Counted from the first letter of the stretch, positions 42,391 through 51,680 are shown. The stretch is 64,000 bases of DNA from Protaetiibacter sp. (GCA_030150265.1 JASLGG010000009.1:1-64000); one strand, 5' to 3'. Notes: generated from the sequence alone by a model not told the origin. Made by a program: numbers and translations.

Positions 42391-43827
42391 TCAGGGGAAC
42401 CGAGTCGACGCACGAGCCCAGTATTCGGCGCTTCCGAGGATCTCCGAACGCACCCAGGTGTCGCCGTGGGCGAGGGCCAGGTCACCCCATCCGATCAGCC
42501 CGGCGCGGTCGGGCTCGCGTCCAAGGTAGCTGAGGTACATCTGGGCCACCCGAGCCCGCGAGGTCTCGACCGAGAACCAGATGAGGTCGACGACATTCGC
42601 GCGTCCGTACTGATCGAGCATCGATACCCAGTAGCTGACCTCCTTGTCAGCCGCTGGACGGGCAATGATGCGCTCATAGACGGCCGCGACGAAGGCCGTG
42701 TCGGTGCCGCCCGTGGAGTTGTAGTACTCCTGGCTCTGCATGAACACCCGGTATGCATCGTCGGGCGCGAGCTTGCCACCGCGCATGCCGTCGAGCCAGC
42801 CTTTACGGCCGGCGGCCTCCGGTTCGCGCCCGAGCACCTCGCGGTAGGCGAGGTCGATCTTAAGCAGCCGGAACTCGTCGCTGTTGACGAAGCCGCCGGC
42901 TACCTGCGCGCGCGGCATGCCGGCCATGAGCGCCTTGCCCCAGCCGATACGCTCGCCGTCGGCCGGGGCCCGGCCGAGCACGTCCTGGTAGACGGCCTGC
43001 ACGAAGGAGTTCGCCTGTTTCGACAAGGTCGACGAGCCGAACCAGTCGGTGAAGTAGAACCAGAAATTGCGGTTGCCGTATGACGAACAGCTGTCGCCGA
43101 GGCCATAGGGGTTGGCGAGGGCCGCTGCATTGGGGCGGTACGGCGTGTAGTTGTAGAGCGCCGCGGTCGCCTTGTTTGCGAGGTAGACGACCGACGACCC
43201 GCACGAGGCCGTCGGATGCCACGGGATCGTGTTGTCCTTGCCGGCCTGATAGCGGAATCTGAGGGCGGGATCGGCGTAGCGGTTGAACTGACGGGCCGCG
43301 TTGTAGAGCTGGTTGAAGAACCCGTAGTACGCGGTGTCGCACGCTGCGGTGTCGGGGCAACCGTAGCCGGTAGCCGCCCGATACGCGCCTGGGGTGGGAT
43401 CCGTCGCCGTCACGAGGCCCTGCTCCTTCTGCAGCAGCACGAGCAGCACCTGGGGGTTGATATTGCAGGCGACGGCGATGTTGTAAAGAATTCGCGAGGC
43501 GCGCTCGTTGGTGCCGCCCTGGTAGAGCCCACAGTACGCGTCGGCCGCGCGGGGACCGCTGTCGCTGCGGTAGTCGCGGAGACATCCGGGGTTGCCCGTG
43601 CTTGCCTTGCATCTGGGCACCTGGGACTCGAGAAACGACTGCACCTCGGCTTCGCGCATGAGCGAGGAGTTGAAGAAGATGTCGTCGCTGATGATGTTCC
43701 CCGCGTCGAAGTCGGCGGCGTTCGCTGCCTCCGCGGCGGGCGCGTTCGCCACCGTGAGCGCGCCCGCCGTCAACACCGTCGCTGCGATCGTCGCGACGAT
43801 CCTCCACGTGCGGATCCGCTCGAGCAT
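42391..43827 (-). CDS. Secreted protein with DUF4214 repeats and conserved N-terminal domain
   Basis: 478 residues. The signal peptide (TWRIVATIAATVLTAGALTVA, cleavage near AEA) precedes a domain (about 40-265) rich in paired cysteines, with ILYNIAVACNINPQVLLVLLQKEQGLVT reminiscent of lysozyme/transglycosylase helices around a catalytic Glu; that likeness is tentative. The remainder has DUF4214 units: AVYQDVLGRAPADGERIGW, AYREVLGREPEAAGRKGW, FVAAVYERIIARPA and MYLSYLGREPDRAGLIGW. ATG 43827 follows GGAGG. Shares the C-terminal module with the protein at 37010-39199, the two bracketing ugd and uxs. May act on cell wall or surface glycan. Confidence 0.82.
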   Translation of the reverse strand: MLERIRTWRIVATIAATVLTAGALTVANAPAAEAANAADFDAGNIISDDIFFNSSLMREAEVQSFLESQVPRCKASTGNPGCLRDYRSDSGPRAADAYCGLYQGGTNERASRILYNIAVACNINPQVLLVLLQKEQGLVTATDPTPGAYRAATGYGCPDTAACDTAYYGFFNQLYNAARQFNRYADPALRFRYQAGKDNTIPWHPTASCGSSVVYLANKATAALYNYTPYRPNAAALANPYGLGDSCSSYGNRNFWFYFTDWFGSSTLSKQANSFVQAVYQDVLGRAPADGERIGWGKALMAGMPRAQVAGGFVNSDEFRLLKIDLAYREVLGREPEAAGRKGWLDGMRGGKLAPDDAYRVFMQSQEYYNSTGGTDTAFVAAVYERIIARPAADKEVSYWVSMLDQYGRANVVDLIWFSVETSRARVAQMYLSYLGREPDRAGLIGWGDLALAHGDTWVRSEILGSAEYWARASTRFP

Positions 43828-43995
43828 TCCACGTCCTCCCCGTGCCGCCAGCCATGCACTCACAGAATGCGCAGCTACCGTGGCTAAACTAACCGACGCT
43901 CGCAGCGCAGGCGAGGAACCGCGCTGTGCAGGCCGTGGCGCACATCTGAGATCGCGCACGGAACGAGCGTCGACGACCGAGGAGAGCCTTGAGAC

Positions 43996-44250
43996 ATGGT
44001 GAGCAAGACACAGTTGACCGGCGCGGAACGTGAACTCGACGAACTGTGCCGGGCCGTGCTGCACGACTGGCTGACGCTGACCGATGAGACGGCCGGTGAG
44101 TTGATCCGTATGCGAGCGACGCTGTCATGGCGCATCACGGCGCCGCTGCGCAGCGCAGCCCGGTTCCGGATGGGCTGGCGCCAGCACGGCTTCGCCCAAG
44201 CGACCCGTCTCTCGGCCGCCGAGATCGCCCGTCGGCTGAGCCGAGGATGA
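43996..44250 (+). CDS. Small protein with SWRITAPLR motif
   Basis: 84 residues, helical, no signal peptide or membrane helix. The sequence LSWRITAPLRSAARFR resembles a short motif seen at the ends of helical or coiled-coil segments in many bacterial glycan-synthesis proteins. The stop overlaps the start of the downstream glycosyltransferase (ATGA), which suggests it is a partner or was split from that enzyme. It opens the operon that leads to the Wzm/Wzt exporter. No recognised function. Confidence 0.65.
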   Translation: MVSKTQLTGAERELDELCRAVLHDWLTLTDETAGELIRMRATLSWRITAPLRSAARFRMGWRQHGFAQATRLSAAEIARRLSRG

Positions 44251-45728
44251 TCGCGGACGAGAGGCGTGCGGCACTCGAGGCCGCGCTTCACGACCGGCTG
44301 GCGGCCGCGGCTCCGCTCATCGATCCGACGGCGGACGCCACGGTCGACGGGACGCACCGGTTGCTGCAGCGCCTCGCCGTCGCAGTGCGCCGCAGCAACC
44401 GTGCGGATCATGCCTGGCTGCTGTACATTGCGATCACAGGCGCGTATCCCGAGCCCGAGGAGGTGTCCGAGCTGCAGCGTCGGCTCGAGCTCACCGCGGA
44501 GGGTGGTGCGATAGTCGCGGTGCTGGGCGCCACAGCCGGCATCGCGGCCGCCCAGTCGCTCGGCCTGCGCCGCATCGAGATCATACGCGACGCGGTTCTC
44601 GTCGACGTCGACTTCTGCGCCAAGCACGAGCACAACACCGGCATCCAGCGCGTGGTGCGCGAGACGCTCTCGCGCTGGGATCGTACCGGACGCCCGATCC
44701 TGCCGCTCGCCTGGACGGATGATGCGACCGCCGTGCGCAGGCTGACCCCCGCGGAGGAGGATCGGGTGCTGCACTGGAACGGCCGTCGTCATCCCCCCGC
44801 CGAGCAGGCAGACGACGACGCCGTGCTCGTACCGTGGAACTCTCGCATCCTGCTGGCGGAGGTGCCGTCCCGGCATCTGCTGGCCCGGATCGCGGCCATC
44901 GCGGCGATGTCGGGCAACCATGTCACCGCGATCGGTTATGACGCCATCCCGCTCGTCTCCGCCGAGGGGCAGCCGGCGGACGAATCGGAGCGCTTCGCGC
45001 ACTACCTCTCGGTGATCAAGCATGTCGACGAAGTGATCGGAATCAGCGCGTCGGCCGCCGAGGAGTTCCGCGGCTTCGTGAGCACCCTCTCCTCTCAGGG
45101 ACTTGTCGGCCCGCGGGTGAGCGTCATCCCGCTCGCGGTCGAGGTGCCACGCGTCGAGCTCGCGCCGCGCGATGAGGGGCGGCGGTTGATCATGTGCGTT
45201 GGAAGCCACGAGCCGCGCAAGAACCAGGAAGCGGTACTCGCGGCCGGTGAGATCCTCGCCGAGGAGGGTATGCGATTCGAGCTCGTCTTCGTCGGCGGCG
45301 GCAGCCGCTCGGCCACGACCCGTTTCGACCAGCGTGTCGCGCGTCTCGCGCGTCGTGGCTTCGCCGTGAGCTCGCACCGTCGGCTATCGGACGAGGAGCT
45401 ATTCGGGCTGTTCGCGACGGCGCGGTTCAGCGTCTTCGTGTCGCTGCACGAGGGATTCGGGCTGCCGGTCGCCGAGTCGCTCGCGCTCGGCGTGCCGGTG
45501 CTGACCTCCGACTACGGCTCGCTCGCCGAGATCGCGGCGCTCGGCGGTTGCGTGACGGTCGACCCGCGTGACGACGACGAGATCGTCGACGCGATGCGCC
45601 GTTTACTCGACGACGACGAGCTCATCGACCGACTCCGTGCCGAGGCCGAGGCCGTTCCGCGGCGCAGCTGGGACGACTACGCCGAGGAGCTCTGGCTGGT
45701 CCTCTCGGGAGCGAAGGTGACCGCGTGA
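44247..45728 (+). CDS. Glycosyltransferase family 4 with N-terminal extension (copy 1)
   Basis: 493 residues. The first about 110 residues are helical and unassigned. A segment HNTGIQRVVRETLSRWDR marks the GT-B N-terminal domain, then FAHYLSVIKHVDEVIGIS, and the donor domain has MCVGSHEPRKNQEAVLAAG, the SLHEGFGLPVAESLALGVPVL motif and a C-terminal LLDDDELIDRLRAEA. The next gene is a paralogue with the same architecture. The GIQRV..E and GSHEPRKN motifs recall mannosyl/rhamnosyltransferases of ABC-exported O-polysaccharides. ATGA overlap upstream, GTGA overlap downstream. Confidence 0.88.
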   Translation: MIADERRAALEAALHDRLAAAAPLIDPTADATVDGTHRLLQRLAVAVRRSNRADHAWLLYIAITGAYPEPEEVSELQRRLELTAEGGAIVAVLGATAGIAAAQSLGLRRIEIIRDAVLVDVDFCAKHEHNTGIQRVVRETLSRWDRTGRPILPLAWTDDATAVRRLTPAEEDRVLHWNGRRHPPAEQADDDAVLVPWNSRILLAEVPSRHLLARIAAIAAMSGNHVTAIGYDAIPLVSAEGQPADESERFAHYLSVIKHVDEVIGISASAAEEFRGFVSTLSSQGLVGPRVSVIPLAVEVPRVELAPRDEGRRLIMCVGSHEPRKNQEAVLAAGEILAEEGMRFELVFVGGGSRSATTRFDQRVARLARRGFAVSSHRRLSDEELFGLFATARFSVFVSLHEGFGLPVAESLALGVPVLTSDYGSLAEIAALGGCVTVDPRDDDEIVDAMRRLLDDDELIDRLRAEAEAVPRRSWDDYAEELWLVLSGAKVTA

Positions 45729-47173
45729 GTCGTGCGGATGCCCTGCGCACTGTCATCGTGGCGTTGGGCGGTGAGGTCGGCGCCGCCGGTGGCATGGGGC
45801 TCGTCGATCGTCTCGTCGCGCTCGCCGGGCGCCCGCGCCAAGACGTCTCCTATCTGCTCCTCGCGGTGTTGCGGCGCGAGATCCCCGAGTCCGATGAGGT
45901 CAAGGAGTTCACGCGCTCCTGGCGCGCCGAAGGGCTGCGCGGTCCGTTGCGCCGGCTCTTGCGCCGGACCCCGCGCCGTGGGCCGCGCATCCGGGTGGAG
46001 TCCGGCACGGTCGTCGACGTGACGGACACTGCCGAGAGCGCGTTCACGACGGGCATCCAGCGCGTTGCGCGTGAGACCGTCAAGCTGTGGGCAGCGGCGC
46101 ACGAGCTGACGCTCGTCACCTGGGATCCGGCCCGCACTCGGATGGTCACGCTCGACCAGGCCGGCCGTGAGCGTGTCGTCGGAACCTCGGATGCCGCGAT
46201 CGGCGAGCGTGAGATCGTCGTACCGTTCCATGCCACGCTCGTGCTGCCCGAGATCTCGGTCGCCACACCGCGCACCCAGCGCCTGCGCACGATCGCGCGC
46301 CATGCGGGCGGCCGCTCGATTGCGATCGGCTTCGACTGCATCCCCGTCACGACGGCCGAGACGGCGGGCAGCGGCATGCCCGGTGCCTTCAGCAAGTACC
46401 TCGCGGCGCTCGCTCGCTTCGACACGATCGTGCCGATCTCCGATGCGTCGGCAGACGAATACCGTGGCTGGCGCCGGATGCTGGCAGGCGCGGGGCTTGC
46501 CGGCCCCGCGATCGAGACGCTCGCCCTGCCGTTCACCGGCACGGGCGCGAGCGAGCAGGTGAGCGCGGGCCGGCTCGCACAACAGCTGGCGCTTGGCGAG
46601 CGCCCTCTCGTGTTGTGCGTAGGTAGCCATGAGCCGCGCAAGAACCATGTCAACCTGCTGCATGCCGCCGAACTGGTCTGGCAGTCGGGTGCCGAGTTCG
46701 ACCTCGTCATGGTCGGCGGCAATTCCTGGGACACCGAGCGCTTCGATCGTCTCGTGGCAGGGTTGCGGCGTCGTGGCCGCCGGATCGTCACACTGAGCGG
46801 CGTCGACGACCCTGTGATCTGGGACCTGTACGACCTGGCGAGCTTCAGCGTGTTCTGCTCCCTCAACGAGGGCTTCGGGCTGCCCGTGGCCGAGTCGCTC
46901 GCGCACGGGACCCCCGTGATCACTTCGGGGTTCGGCAGCATGCGGGCGATCGGTGAGGGGCACGGGGCATTGCTCGTCGATCCACGCGACCCTCGTGCGA
47001 TCGCGGAGGCGATGGCCTCCTTGCTGCGGGATCCGGGCAAGCTTGCCCGGTTGCGGCAGCTCGCCGAGGCGCGACCCGAGGAGTCGTGGCGGCACTATGC
47101 TGATACGCTCTGGCGGATCGCTCACCCGGGATCCGCGCCCGACCCAGCCCTCGTCCGGAAGCACATGCCATGA
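45725..47173 (+). CDS. Glycosyltransferase family 4 with N-terminal extension (copy 2)
   Basis: 482 residues, a paralogue of the preceding gene: helical N-terminal about 90 residues, TTGIQRVARETVKLWAAAH, FSKYLAALARFDTIVPIS, LCVGSHEPRKNHVNLLHAA, VGGNSWDTERFD and SLNEGFGLPVAESLAHGTPVI. GTG start overlapping the previous stop; the stop overlaps the permease gene start (ATGA). Two tandem processive-type transferases before an ABC exporter fits a simple repeating homopolymer or a two-linkage repeat. Donor is possibly the GDP-6-deoxyhexose made by the gmd genes; that is inference. Confidence 0.88.
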   Translation: MSRADALRTVIVALGGEVGAAGGMGLVDRLVALAGRPRQDVSYLLLAVLRREIPESDEVKEFTRSWRAEGLRGPLRRLLRRTPRRGPRIRVESGTVVDVTDTAESAFTTGIQRVARETVKLWAAAHELTLVTWDPARTRMVTLDQAGRERVVGTSDAAIGEREIVVPFHATLVLPEISVATPRTQRLRTIARHAGGRSIAIGFDCIPVTTAETAGSGMPGAFSKYLAALARFDTIVPISDASADEYRGWRRMLAGAGLAGPAIETLALPFTGTGASEQVSAGRLAQQLALGERPLVLCVGSHEPRKNHVNLLHAAELVWQSGAEFDLVMVGGNSWDTERFDRLVAGLRRRGRRIVTLSGVDDPVIWDLYDLASFSVFCSLNEGFGLPVAESLAHGTPVITSGFGSMRAIGEGHGALLVDPRDPRAIAEAMASLLRDPGKLARLRQLAEARPEESWRHYADTLWRIAHPGSAPDPALVRKHMP

Positions 47174-48120
47174 ACTCTGCCGCGAGCGAACGCGTAGCGC
47201 GCCTCGCCCAGCTGCCGTTCGAGAGGATCGGCGCGCAGGACAAGCGGTTGTTCGCGGGGATGCTGGCCTCGGTCGCCGAGATCGTACGCCAGCATCAGCT
47301 GCTGCGGATGCTCGTCGGCCGGGATCTGAAGTCGCGCTATAAGGACAGCAGCCTCGGTTTCCTATGGAGCCTCGTGCGTCCGCTCACGATGCTGTTGATC
47401 TACTATGTCGCGATCGGGCAGTTTCTCGGCGCCGCGCGGTCGACGCCGCAGTTCGCGATCTTCGTGTTCACGGGGCTCACCCTGTGGGCGCTGTACTCGG
47501 AGACGATCACGACCGGCACCGACTCGATCCTGCACAACGGCGGCCTCATCAAGAAGGTGTACCTACCACGCGAGATCTTCCCGCTCGCCGCGACGGGTTC
47601 GGCACTCGTGAACTTCGGGATCCAGCTCGGCATCCTCATCGTGGCCACGCTCGTGCTTGGGCAGTTCCCGCTCTCGTGGAACCTGCTCTACGTGCCGGTC
47701 GGCATCGTGGTAGCGCTCGTGGTGGCGCTCGCGCTCGCGATCCTGCTGTCGGCTCTGAACGTCTACCTGCGCGATGTGCGCTATCTCGTCGAAGTGGCCC
47801 TGCTCGTGCTGTTCTGGGCCTCGCCGATCGTCTACCCATGGGCGTTCGTAGCACAGACGACTCAGGAGTCCGGCATGAACTGGATCGCATCCGTCTACCT
47901 GCTCAACCCCATGACAGTCGCGATCCTCGCCTTCCAGCGCGGTCTCTGGGCGGCAGGCTCGCAGGACACCGTCATCGGCGGCACGACCGTGCCCGCTCAG
48001 CCCTGGCCGACCGACCTCGATCTGCGACTGCTCGTCGCTTTCCTCGTCGGCCTGTTGTTCCTCGTCGTCGCCCAGCGCGTGTTCTCGCGGCTGCAGGGTA
48101 ACTTCGCGCAGGAGATCTGA
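47170..48120 (+). CDS. wzm: Polysaccharide ABC exporter permease
   Basis: 316 residues, ABC-2 type membrane subunit. The N-terminal cytoplasmic helix with LLRMLVGRDLKSRYKDSSLGFLWSLVRPL in pieces is the signature of O-antigen/teichoic acid exporters (Wzm/TagG/RfbA). About six hydrophobic helices follow between 60 and 305, including ALNVYLRDVRYLVEVALLVLFWASPIVYP. It exports undecaprenyl-diphosphate-linked polymer to the outer face, powered by the next gene's ATPase, with which it overlaps by one base (TGATG). Confidence 0.93.
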   Translation: MNSAASERVARLAQLPFERIGAQDKRLFAGMLASVAEIVRQHQLLRMLVGRDLKSRYKDSSLGFLWSLVRPLTMLLIYYVAIGQFLGAARSTPQFAIFVFTGLTLWALYSETITTGTDSILHNGGLIKKVYLPREIFPLAATGSALVNFGIQLGILIVATLVLGQFPLSWNLLYVPVGIVVALVVALALAILLSALNVYLRDVRYLVEVALLVLFWASPIVYPWAFVAQTTQESGMNWIASVYLLNPMTVAILAFQRGLWAAGSQDTVIGGTTVPAQPWPTDLDLRLLVAFLVGLLFLVVAQRVFSRLQGNFAQEI

Positions 48121-48875
48121 TGGCCTCCGCCCGTGTTACCGCACCGGATGTCGTGCGGGTGCGCGACGTTTCGAAGCGTTTCGTGATCCGCAAGGACAAG
48201 TCGCTCAAGGAACGCATCGTGAACCTGCGTCGTTCGAACGTACACAAGGACGACTTCTGGGCGCTTCGCAACGTCGAGTTTGACATCCGCGCGGGCACCA
48301 CGGTCGGGTTGTGCGGCGCGAACGGATCCGGCAAGTCGACGCTGCTCAAGGTCATCGGCGGCATCATCCAACCCAGCACCGGGTACGTCGAGCGCCGGGG
48401 ACGCGTGGCGGCGCTGCTCGAGCTCGGTGCGGGGTTCCACCCCGACCTCACCGGGCGCGAGAACGTCTATCTCAACGCCGCGATCCTCGGACTCAGCAAG
48501 CAGGAGACCGACGATTCATTCTCCTCGATCGTGGAGTTCTCGGAGATCGGCGACTTCATCGACACACAGGTGAAGTTCTACTCCTCGGGCATGTACGTGC
48601 GGCTTGCATTCGCGATCGCCGTGCATGTCGAGCCCGACATCTTGCTGATCGACGAGGTGCTGGCGGTGGGCGACGAGCCGTTCCAGCGCAAGTGCCTCGA
48701 ACGTATCGAAGCCTTCCAGCGCGATGGGTGCACGATCATCTTCGTCAGTCACTCGGCGGAGCAGATCAGGCGCATCTGCGATCGGGTCGTCGTACTCGCA
48801 CACGGCGGGGTCGTGTTCGACGGTGACACAGAGGGCGGGATCGACGCGTTGCGCGCCTCGTTCGGGAGTCGCTGA
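48120..48875 (+). CDS. wzt: Polysaccharide ABC exporter ATPase
   Basis: 251 residues. Walker A GANGSGKST (about 67-75), the signature YSSGMYVRLAFAIA, Walker B ILLIDEVLAVGD and the switch VSHS are all present, with RKDKSLKERIVNLRR near the N-terminus as in Wzt/TagH ATPases. The protein ends after the nucleotide-binding domain; there is no C-terminal carbohydrate-recognition domain. It is therefore of the short kind that does not read a chain-end cap. Confidence 0.94.
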   Translation: MASARVTAPDVVRVRDVSKRFVIRKDKSLKERIVNLRRSNVHKDDFWALRNVEFDIRAGTTVGLCGANGSGKSTLLKVIGGIIQPSTGYVERRGRVAALLELGAGFHPDLTGRENVYLNAAILGLSKQETDDSFSSIVEFSEIGDFIDTQVKFYSSGMYVRLAFAIAVHVEPDILLIDEVLAVGDEPFQRKCLERIEAFQRDGCTIIFVSHSAEQIRRICDRVVVLAHGGVVFDGDTEGGIDALRASFGSR

Positions 48876-48879
48876 CGTG

Positions 48880-50187
48880 ATGCGGGTCCTCGCGGTCTCC
48901 AACCTCTACCCGCCACGCGCGCTCGGGGGATACGAGAGGTCCGCGCAGGAGCTCTGCGAGGGGCTGCGTAGCCGCGGGCACGAGGTGCTCGTCCTCACCT
49001 CCCCGGCGGAGCAGGCGGTCCAGGAGGTCGACGTCGATCGGTCGCTGTCGATGCTCGCATACCTCGACCCTCAGCCTGTCGACCCAGCGATCAAGCTGCT
49101 GACCGATCACCGGTGCATGGCCTCGCAGCGCGACAACACGCTCGTGCTGCTCGACCGTGTCCGCTCCTTCCGGCCCGATGTCGTGCTGTTCTTCAACCTG
49201 ATCGGCATCGGCGGACTTGCCCTGCTCGACCTGATGCGGATGAGCGGTGTGCCTTGGGTGTGGAACCTCGGCGACCGCGTTCCCAACGCGATGCTCGAGG
49301 GAACGCTCGAGTCGGTGCGGGCGATCTACGGCGAGAAGCGGCTGTTCGCCGGTGGACGGGTCTCGCTCGTGAGTGAGGTGCTGCGGCATGAGGTCGAGGG
49401 CGGGGGCATCGTGCTCCCCGAGCAGACGCGCGTGATCCCCCGCGGCTTCCGGTTCGCCCAGGCACCTCCACGGCGCCGCCGTTCCCAACGCGCGACCCGC
49501 TTTCTCTCCGCGGGCACGCTCGGCGAGGACAAGGGCACCGGGCTGCTCATCAACGCTGTCGCCCTGCTCGCGGGAGAGGGGCGCCGCGACCTCGAGCTGC
49601 GCATCGTGGGACCGGGCGACGTCGCCGGCTACCGTGCGCAGGTACGTGAGCTGGGTCTCGAAGAGCTCGTGCGGATCGAGGGCGAGCTCGACCGGGACGG
49701 CCTCGCCGAGCAGTACCGCTGGTCGGACCTCTTCCTGTTCCCTGGGCGCGAGCGCGAACCGTTCGGCAGGGTGCCGTTCGAGGCGCTCGCACACGGCAGT
49801 GTGCCGATTGTGGCGACCGCGACCGCCGCATCCGAGTGGCTGCTCGACGGCGTCGATTGTGTCAAGGTGAACCGGGATGCGGAGTCGTTCGCGACCGCGA
49901 TGGGACGTGCGGTCGGGGGGCAGTACGAACTGGCAAGGATGGCCGAGGCCGGCGAACGTCTGCTGCGTGGCGCCGTCTCGTTCGAGCGTACGATCGACGC
50001 CCATGAGCAGCAGCTCGCCGAGGCCGCGCGCCCGTTCGTGCCCCTCCCCCCCGACATCGGCGAGCGGGCGCTCATGCGCGACCACGAGGCGCTGCTCGCT
50101 GTCTACACCGCGGCCGAACGGCTCGCCTCGGGGGGAGGTCATTCGGACCTGTCGTCGGCCTCGGGTATCGTGGGGGGCGATCACTGA
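48880..50187 (+). CDS. Glycosyltransferase family 4
   Basis: 435 residues. LAVSNLYPPRALGGYERSA at the N-terminus, WVWNLGDRVP, and a donor domain with FLSAGTLGEDKGTGLLINA, VGPGDVAGY and FPGREREPFGRVPFEALAHGSVP as short pieces. In place of the usual EGFG the motif is REPFG, found in some family 4 members. ATG 48880 lies 4 bp after the exporter ATPase stop; GTG 48877 is an alternative. A C-terminal helical tail of about 70 residues follows the catalytic domain. Specificity unknown. Confidence 0.88.
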   Translation: MRVLAVSNLYPPRALGGYERSAQELCEGLRSRGHEVLVLTSPAEQAVQEVDVDRSLSMLAYLDPQPVDPAIKLLTDHRCMASQRDNTLVLLDRVRSFRPDVVLFFNLIGIGGLALLDLMRMSGVPWVWNLGDRVPNAMLEGTLESVRAIYGEKRLFAGGRVSLVSEVLRHEVEGGGIVLPEQTRVIPRGFRFAQAPPRRRRSQRATRFLSAGTLGEDKGTGLLINAVALLAGEGRRDLELRIVGPGDVAGYRAQVRELGLEELVRIEGELDRDGLAEQYRWSDLFLFPGREREPFGRVPFEALAHGSVPIVATATAASEWLLDGVDCVKVNRDAESFATAMGRAVGGQYELARMAEAGERLLRGAVSFERTIDAHEQQLAEAARPFVPLPPDIGERALMRDHEALLAVYTAAERLASGGGHSDLSSASGIVGGDH

Positions 50188-50215
50188 CCCGGACGCGTCG
50201 AGGAGGACGTGGATC

Positions 50216-50467
50216 ATGACCGATATCGTCGCGCACAGTAGCAAGGCGGACGGTTCCGGCGTGATCAAGCGCCTGGTCGCGCATTACGCTCGCGGTCTCA
50301 CCCAGGCCCTCCATCGCCGCATGGAGTTGCTGGAGATCGAGCTCGCTGTGACGCGGCAAGAGAACGACCGCCTGCGCGCCGAGTTGACGTTGCTGCTCAG
50401 CGAGCACCGGGCGACGGTCAACAGAGTCGTGCACCTCGAGGAGTCACTCGCGAGCTCGACGCGGTGA
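50216..50467 (+). CDS. Small coiled-coil protein
   Basis: 83 residues. Residues about 30-80 form a strong heptad-type helix (ALHRRMELLEIELAV, ENDRLRAELTLLLSEHRATV). No signal peptide or membrane segment. GGAGGA about 9 nt before ATG 50216 is a good ribosome binding site, which supports it being a real gene. It lies between two glycosyltransferase genes behind the ABC exporter. It could tether or organise the assembly complex; no recognised family. Confidence 0.65.
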   Translation: MTDIVAHSSKADGSGVIKRLVAHYARGLTQALHRRMELLEIELAVTRQENDRLRAELTLLLSEHRATVNRVVHLEESLASSTR

Positions 50468-50558
50468 CGTCTCCGCGTCCGGCTGCTCCGATATCCTGAG
50501 TTTGAGGTGCAGGCGGCGCGCCTGCGCGTGTCGGCGGAAGGGCGGAGCGGTCCAGAGA

Positions 50559-51680
50559 GTGGACGACGAGTTCTCGGAGACCCGCAACGGGTACGGTCGC
50601 CCGCGGGTCTTCATGGTGCTTCCCGGGTTGACGCCTGCCATGAACCCCTACATCCACACCCTCGTGGCTGGGCTGCGTGCCGAGGGCGCCGAGATACGGT
50701 TCCTGCAGGGTTGGCGGGCGGCGCCACCGCTCGACGCGATCGACGTGATCCACGTGCATTGGCCCGAGTTCCTGGTGCGAGGCCCGATCGGTCCCGTGTT
50801 GTCGCTGCGGCGGCTTGCCGCCACGCTGCGTTATCTCTCGCAGGCGCGCCGCCGCGGCGTTCCCGTCGTGTGGACGCAGCACAACCCTCGGCCGCACGAG
50901 AGTGCCGGACGCCTCGAGCGGTGGTACCTGCGCTGGTTCGAGCGGCGGGTCGACATCCGCATCTACCTCAACGAGTCGAGCGAGAATGATGCGCGTGCGG
51001 GCGTAGTCGTGCTGCACCATGACTACGCGTCGTGGTACGAGCGCTATCTGCCGCGGCCCGCGGCTCGGGCGCGGCGCCTGCTCAGCTGTTTCGGCATCCT
51101 GCGGCCGTACAAGGGCTTCGAGAACGCGATCACGGCGTTCCGCGAGGTGGTGGCGCCGGATGCGCGTCTCGTGATCGCGGGGCGCGCGGTATCGACCGAG
51201 TACGTCGACCGACTGCGGGCACTTGCCGCTGGCGACGGGCGCATCGAAATCCGTGAGGGCTACGTCGAGGACGACGATCTCGTCGCGTTGCTCGACGAGT
51301 CGTCGGCGTCGGTGCTGCCCTACACGAACCTCTACAACTCCGGCGCCGTACTGCTATCGCTGACCTTCGATGTGCCGGTGCTCGTGCCGGCGGGTGCGGC
51401 GTCGGAGTCGCTGCGCCGCGAGTTCGGTGTCGACTGGGTGCACACTCACGATGGCCCGGTGACATCCGCGCAGCTCGAGAGGCTGCTGCACGTGGCGCCG
51501 CTGGGCACCGTCAACCGCTCCCGCCGCGACGTCGAGACCGGTGTGCGGCTGCACCTTGAGGTGTACCAGGTCGCCATCGGGTGGGCGCGGGAGTCAGGGG
51601 ATCGCGAGCTGCTGCGGCGTCGTCTCGCGACGGCCGCGCTCGTCAGCCACTCGTCGGCGAATCGCGTCCCTGCGCCGTGA
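50559..51680 (+). CDS. Glycosyltransferase (GumK/GT4-like, HxHWPE type, copy 1)
   Basis: 373 residues. RVFMVLPGLTPAMNPYIHTL as short pieces, VIHVHWPEFLVRG, VVWTQHNPRPHES, SCFGILRPYKGFENAI, VIAGRAVSTEY and PYTNLYNSGAVLLSLTFDVPVL form a GT-B enzyme paralogous to that at 57037-58020. GTG 50559 is chosen as the nearest start preceding the conserved domain; ATG 50613 is an alternative. The 3' end overlaps the convergent polymerase gene by 38 bp. Confidence 0.82.
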   Translation: MDDEFSETRNGYGRPRVFMVLPGLTPAMNPYIHTLVAGLRAEGAEIRFLQGWRAAPPLDAIDVIHVHWPEFLVRGPIGPVLSLRRLAATLRYLSQARRRGVPVVWTQHNPRPHESAGRLERWYLRWFERRVDIRIYLNESSENDARAGVVVLHHDYASWYERYLPRPAARARRLLSCFGILRPYKGFENAITAFREVVAPDARLVIAGRAVSTEYVDRLRALAAGDGRIEIREGYVEDDDLVALLDESSASVLPYTNLYNSGAVLLSLTFDVPVLVPAGAASESLRREFGVDWVHTHDGPVTSAQLERLLHVAPLGTVNRSRRDVETGVRLHLEVYQVAIGWARESGDRELLRRRLATAALVSHSSANRVPAP

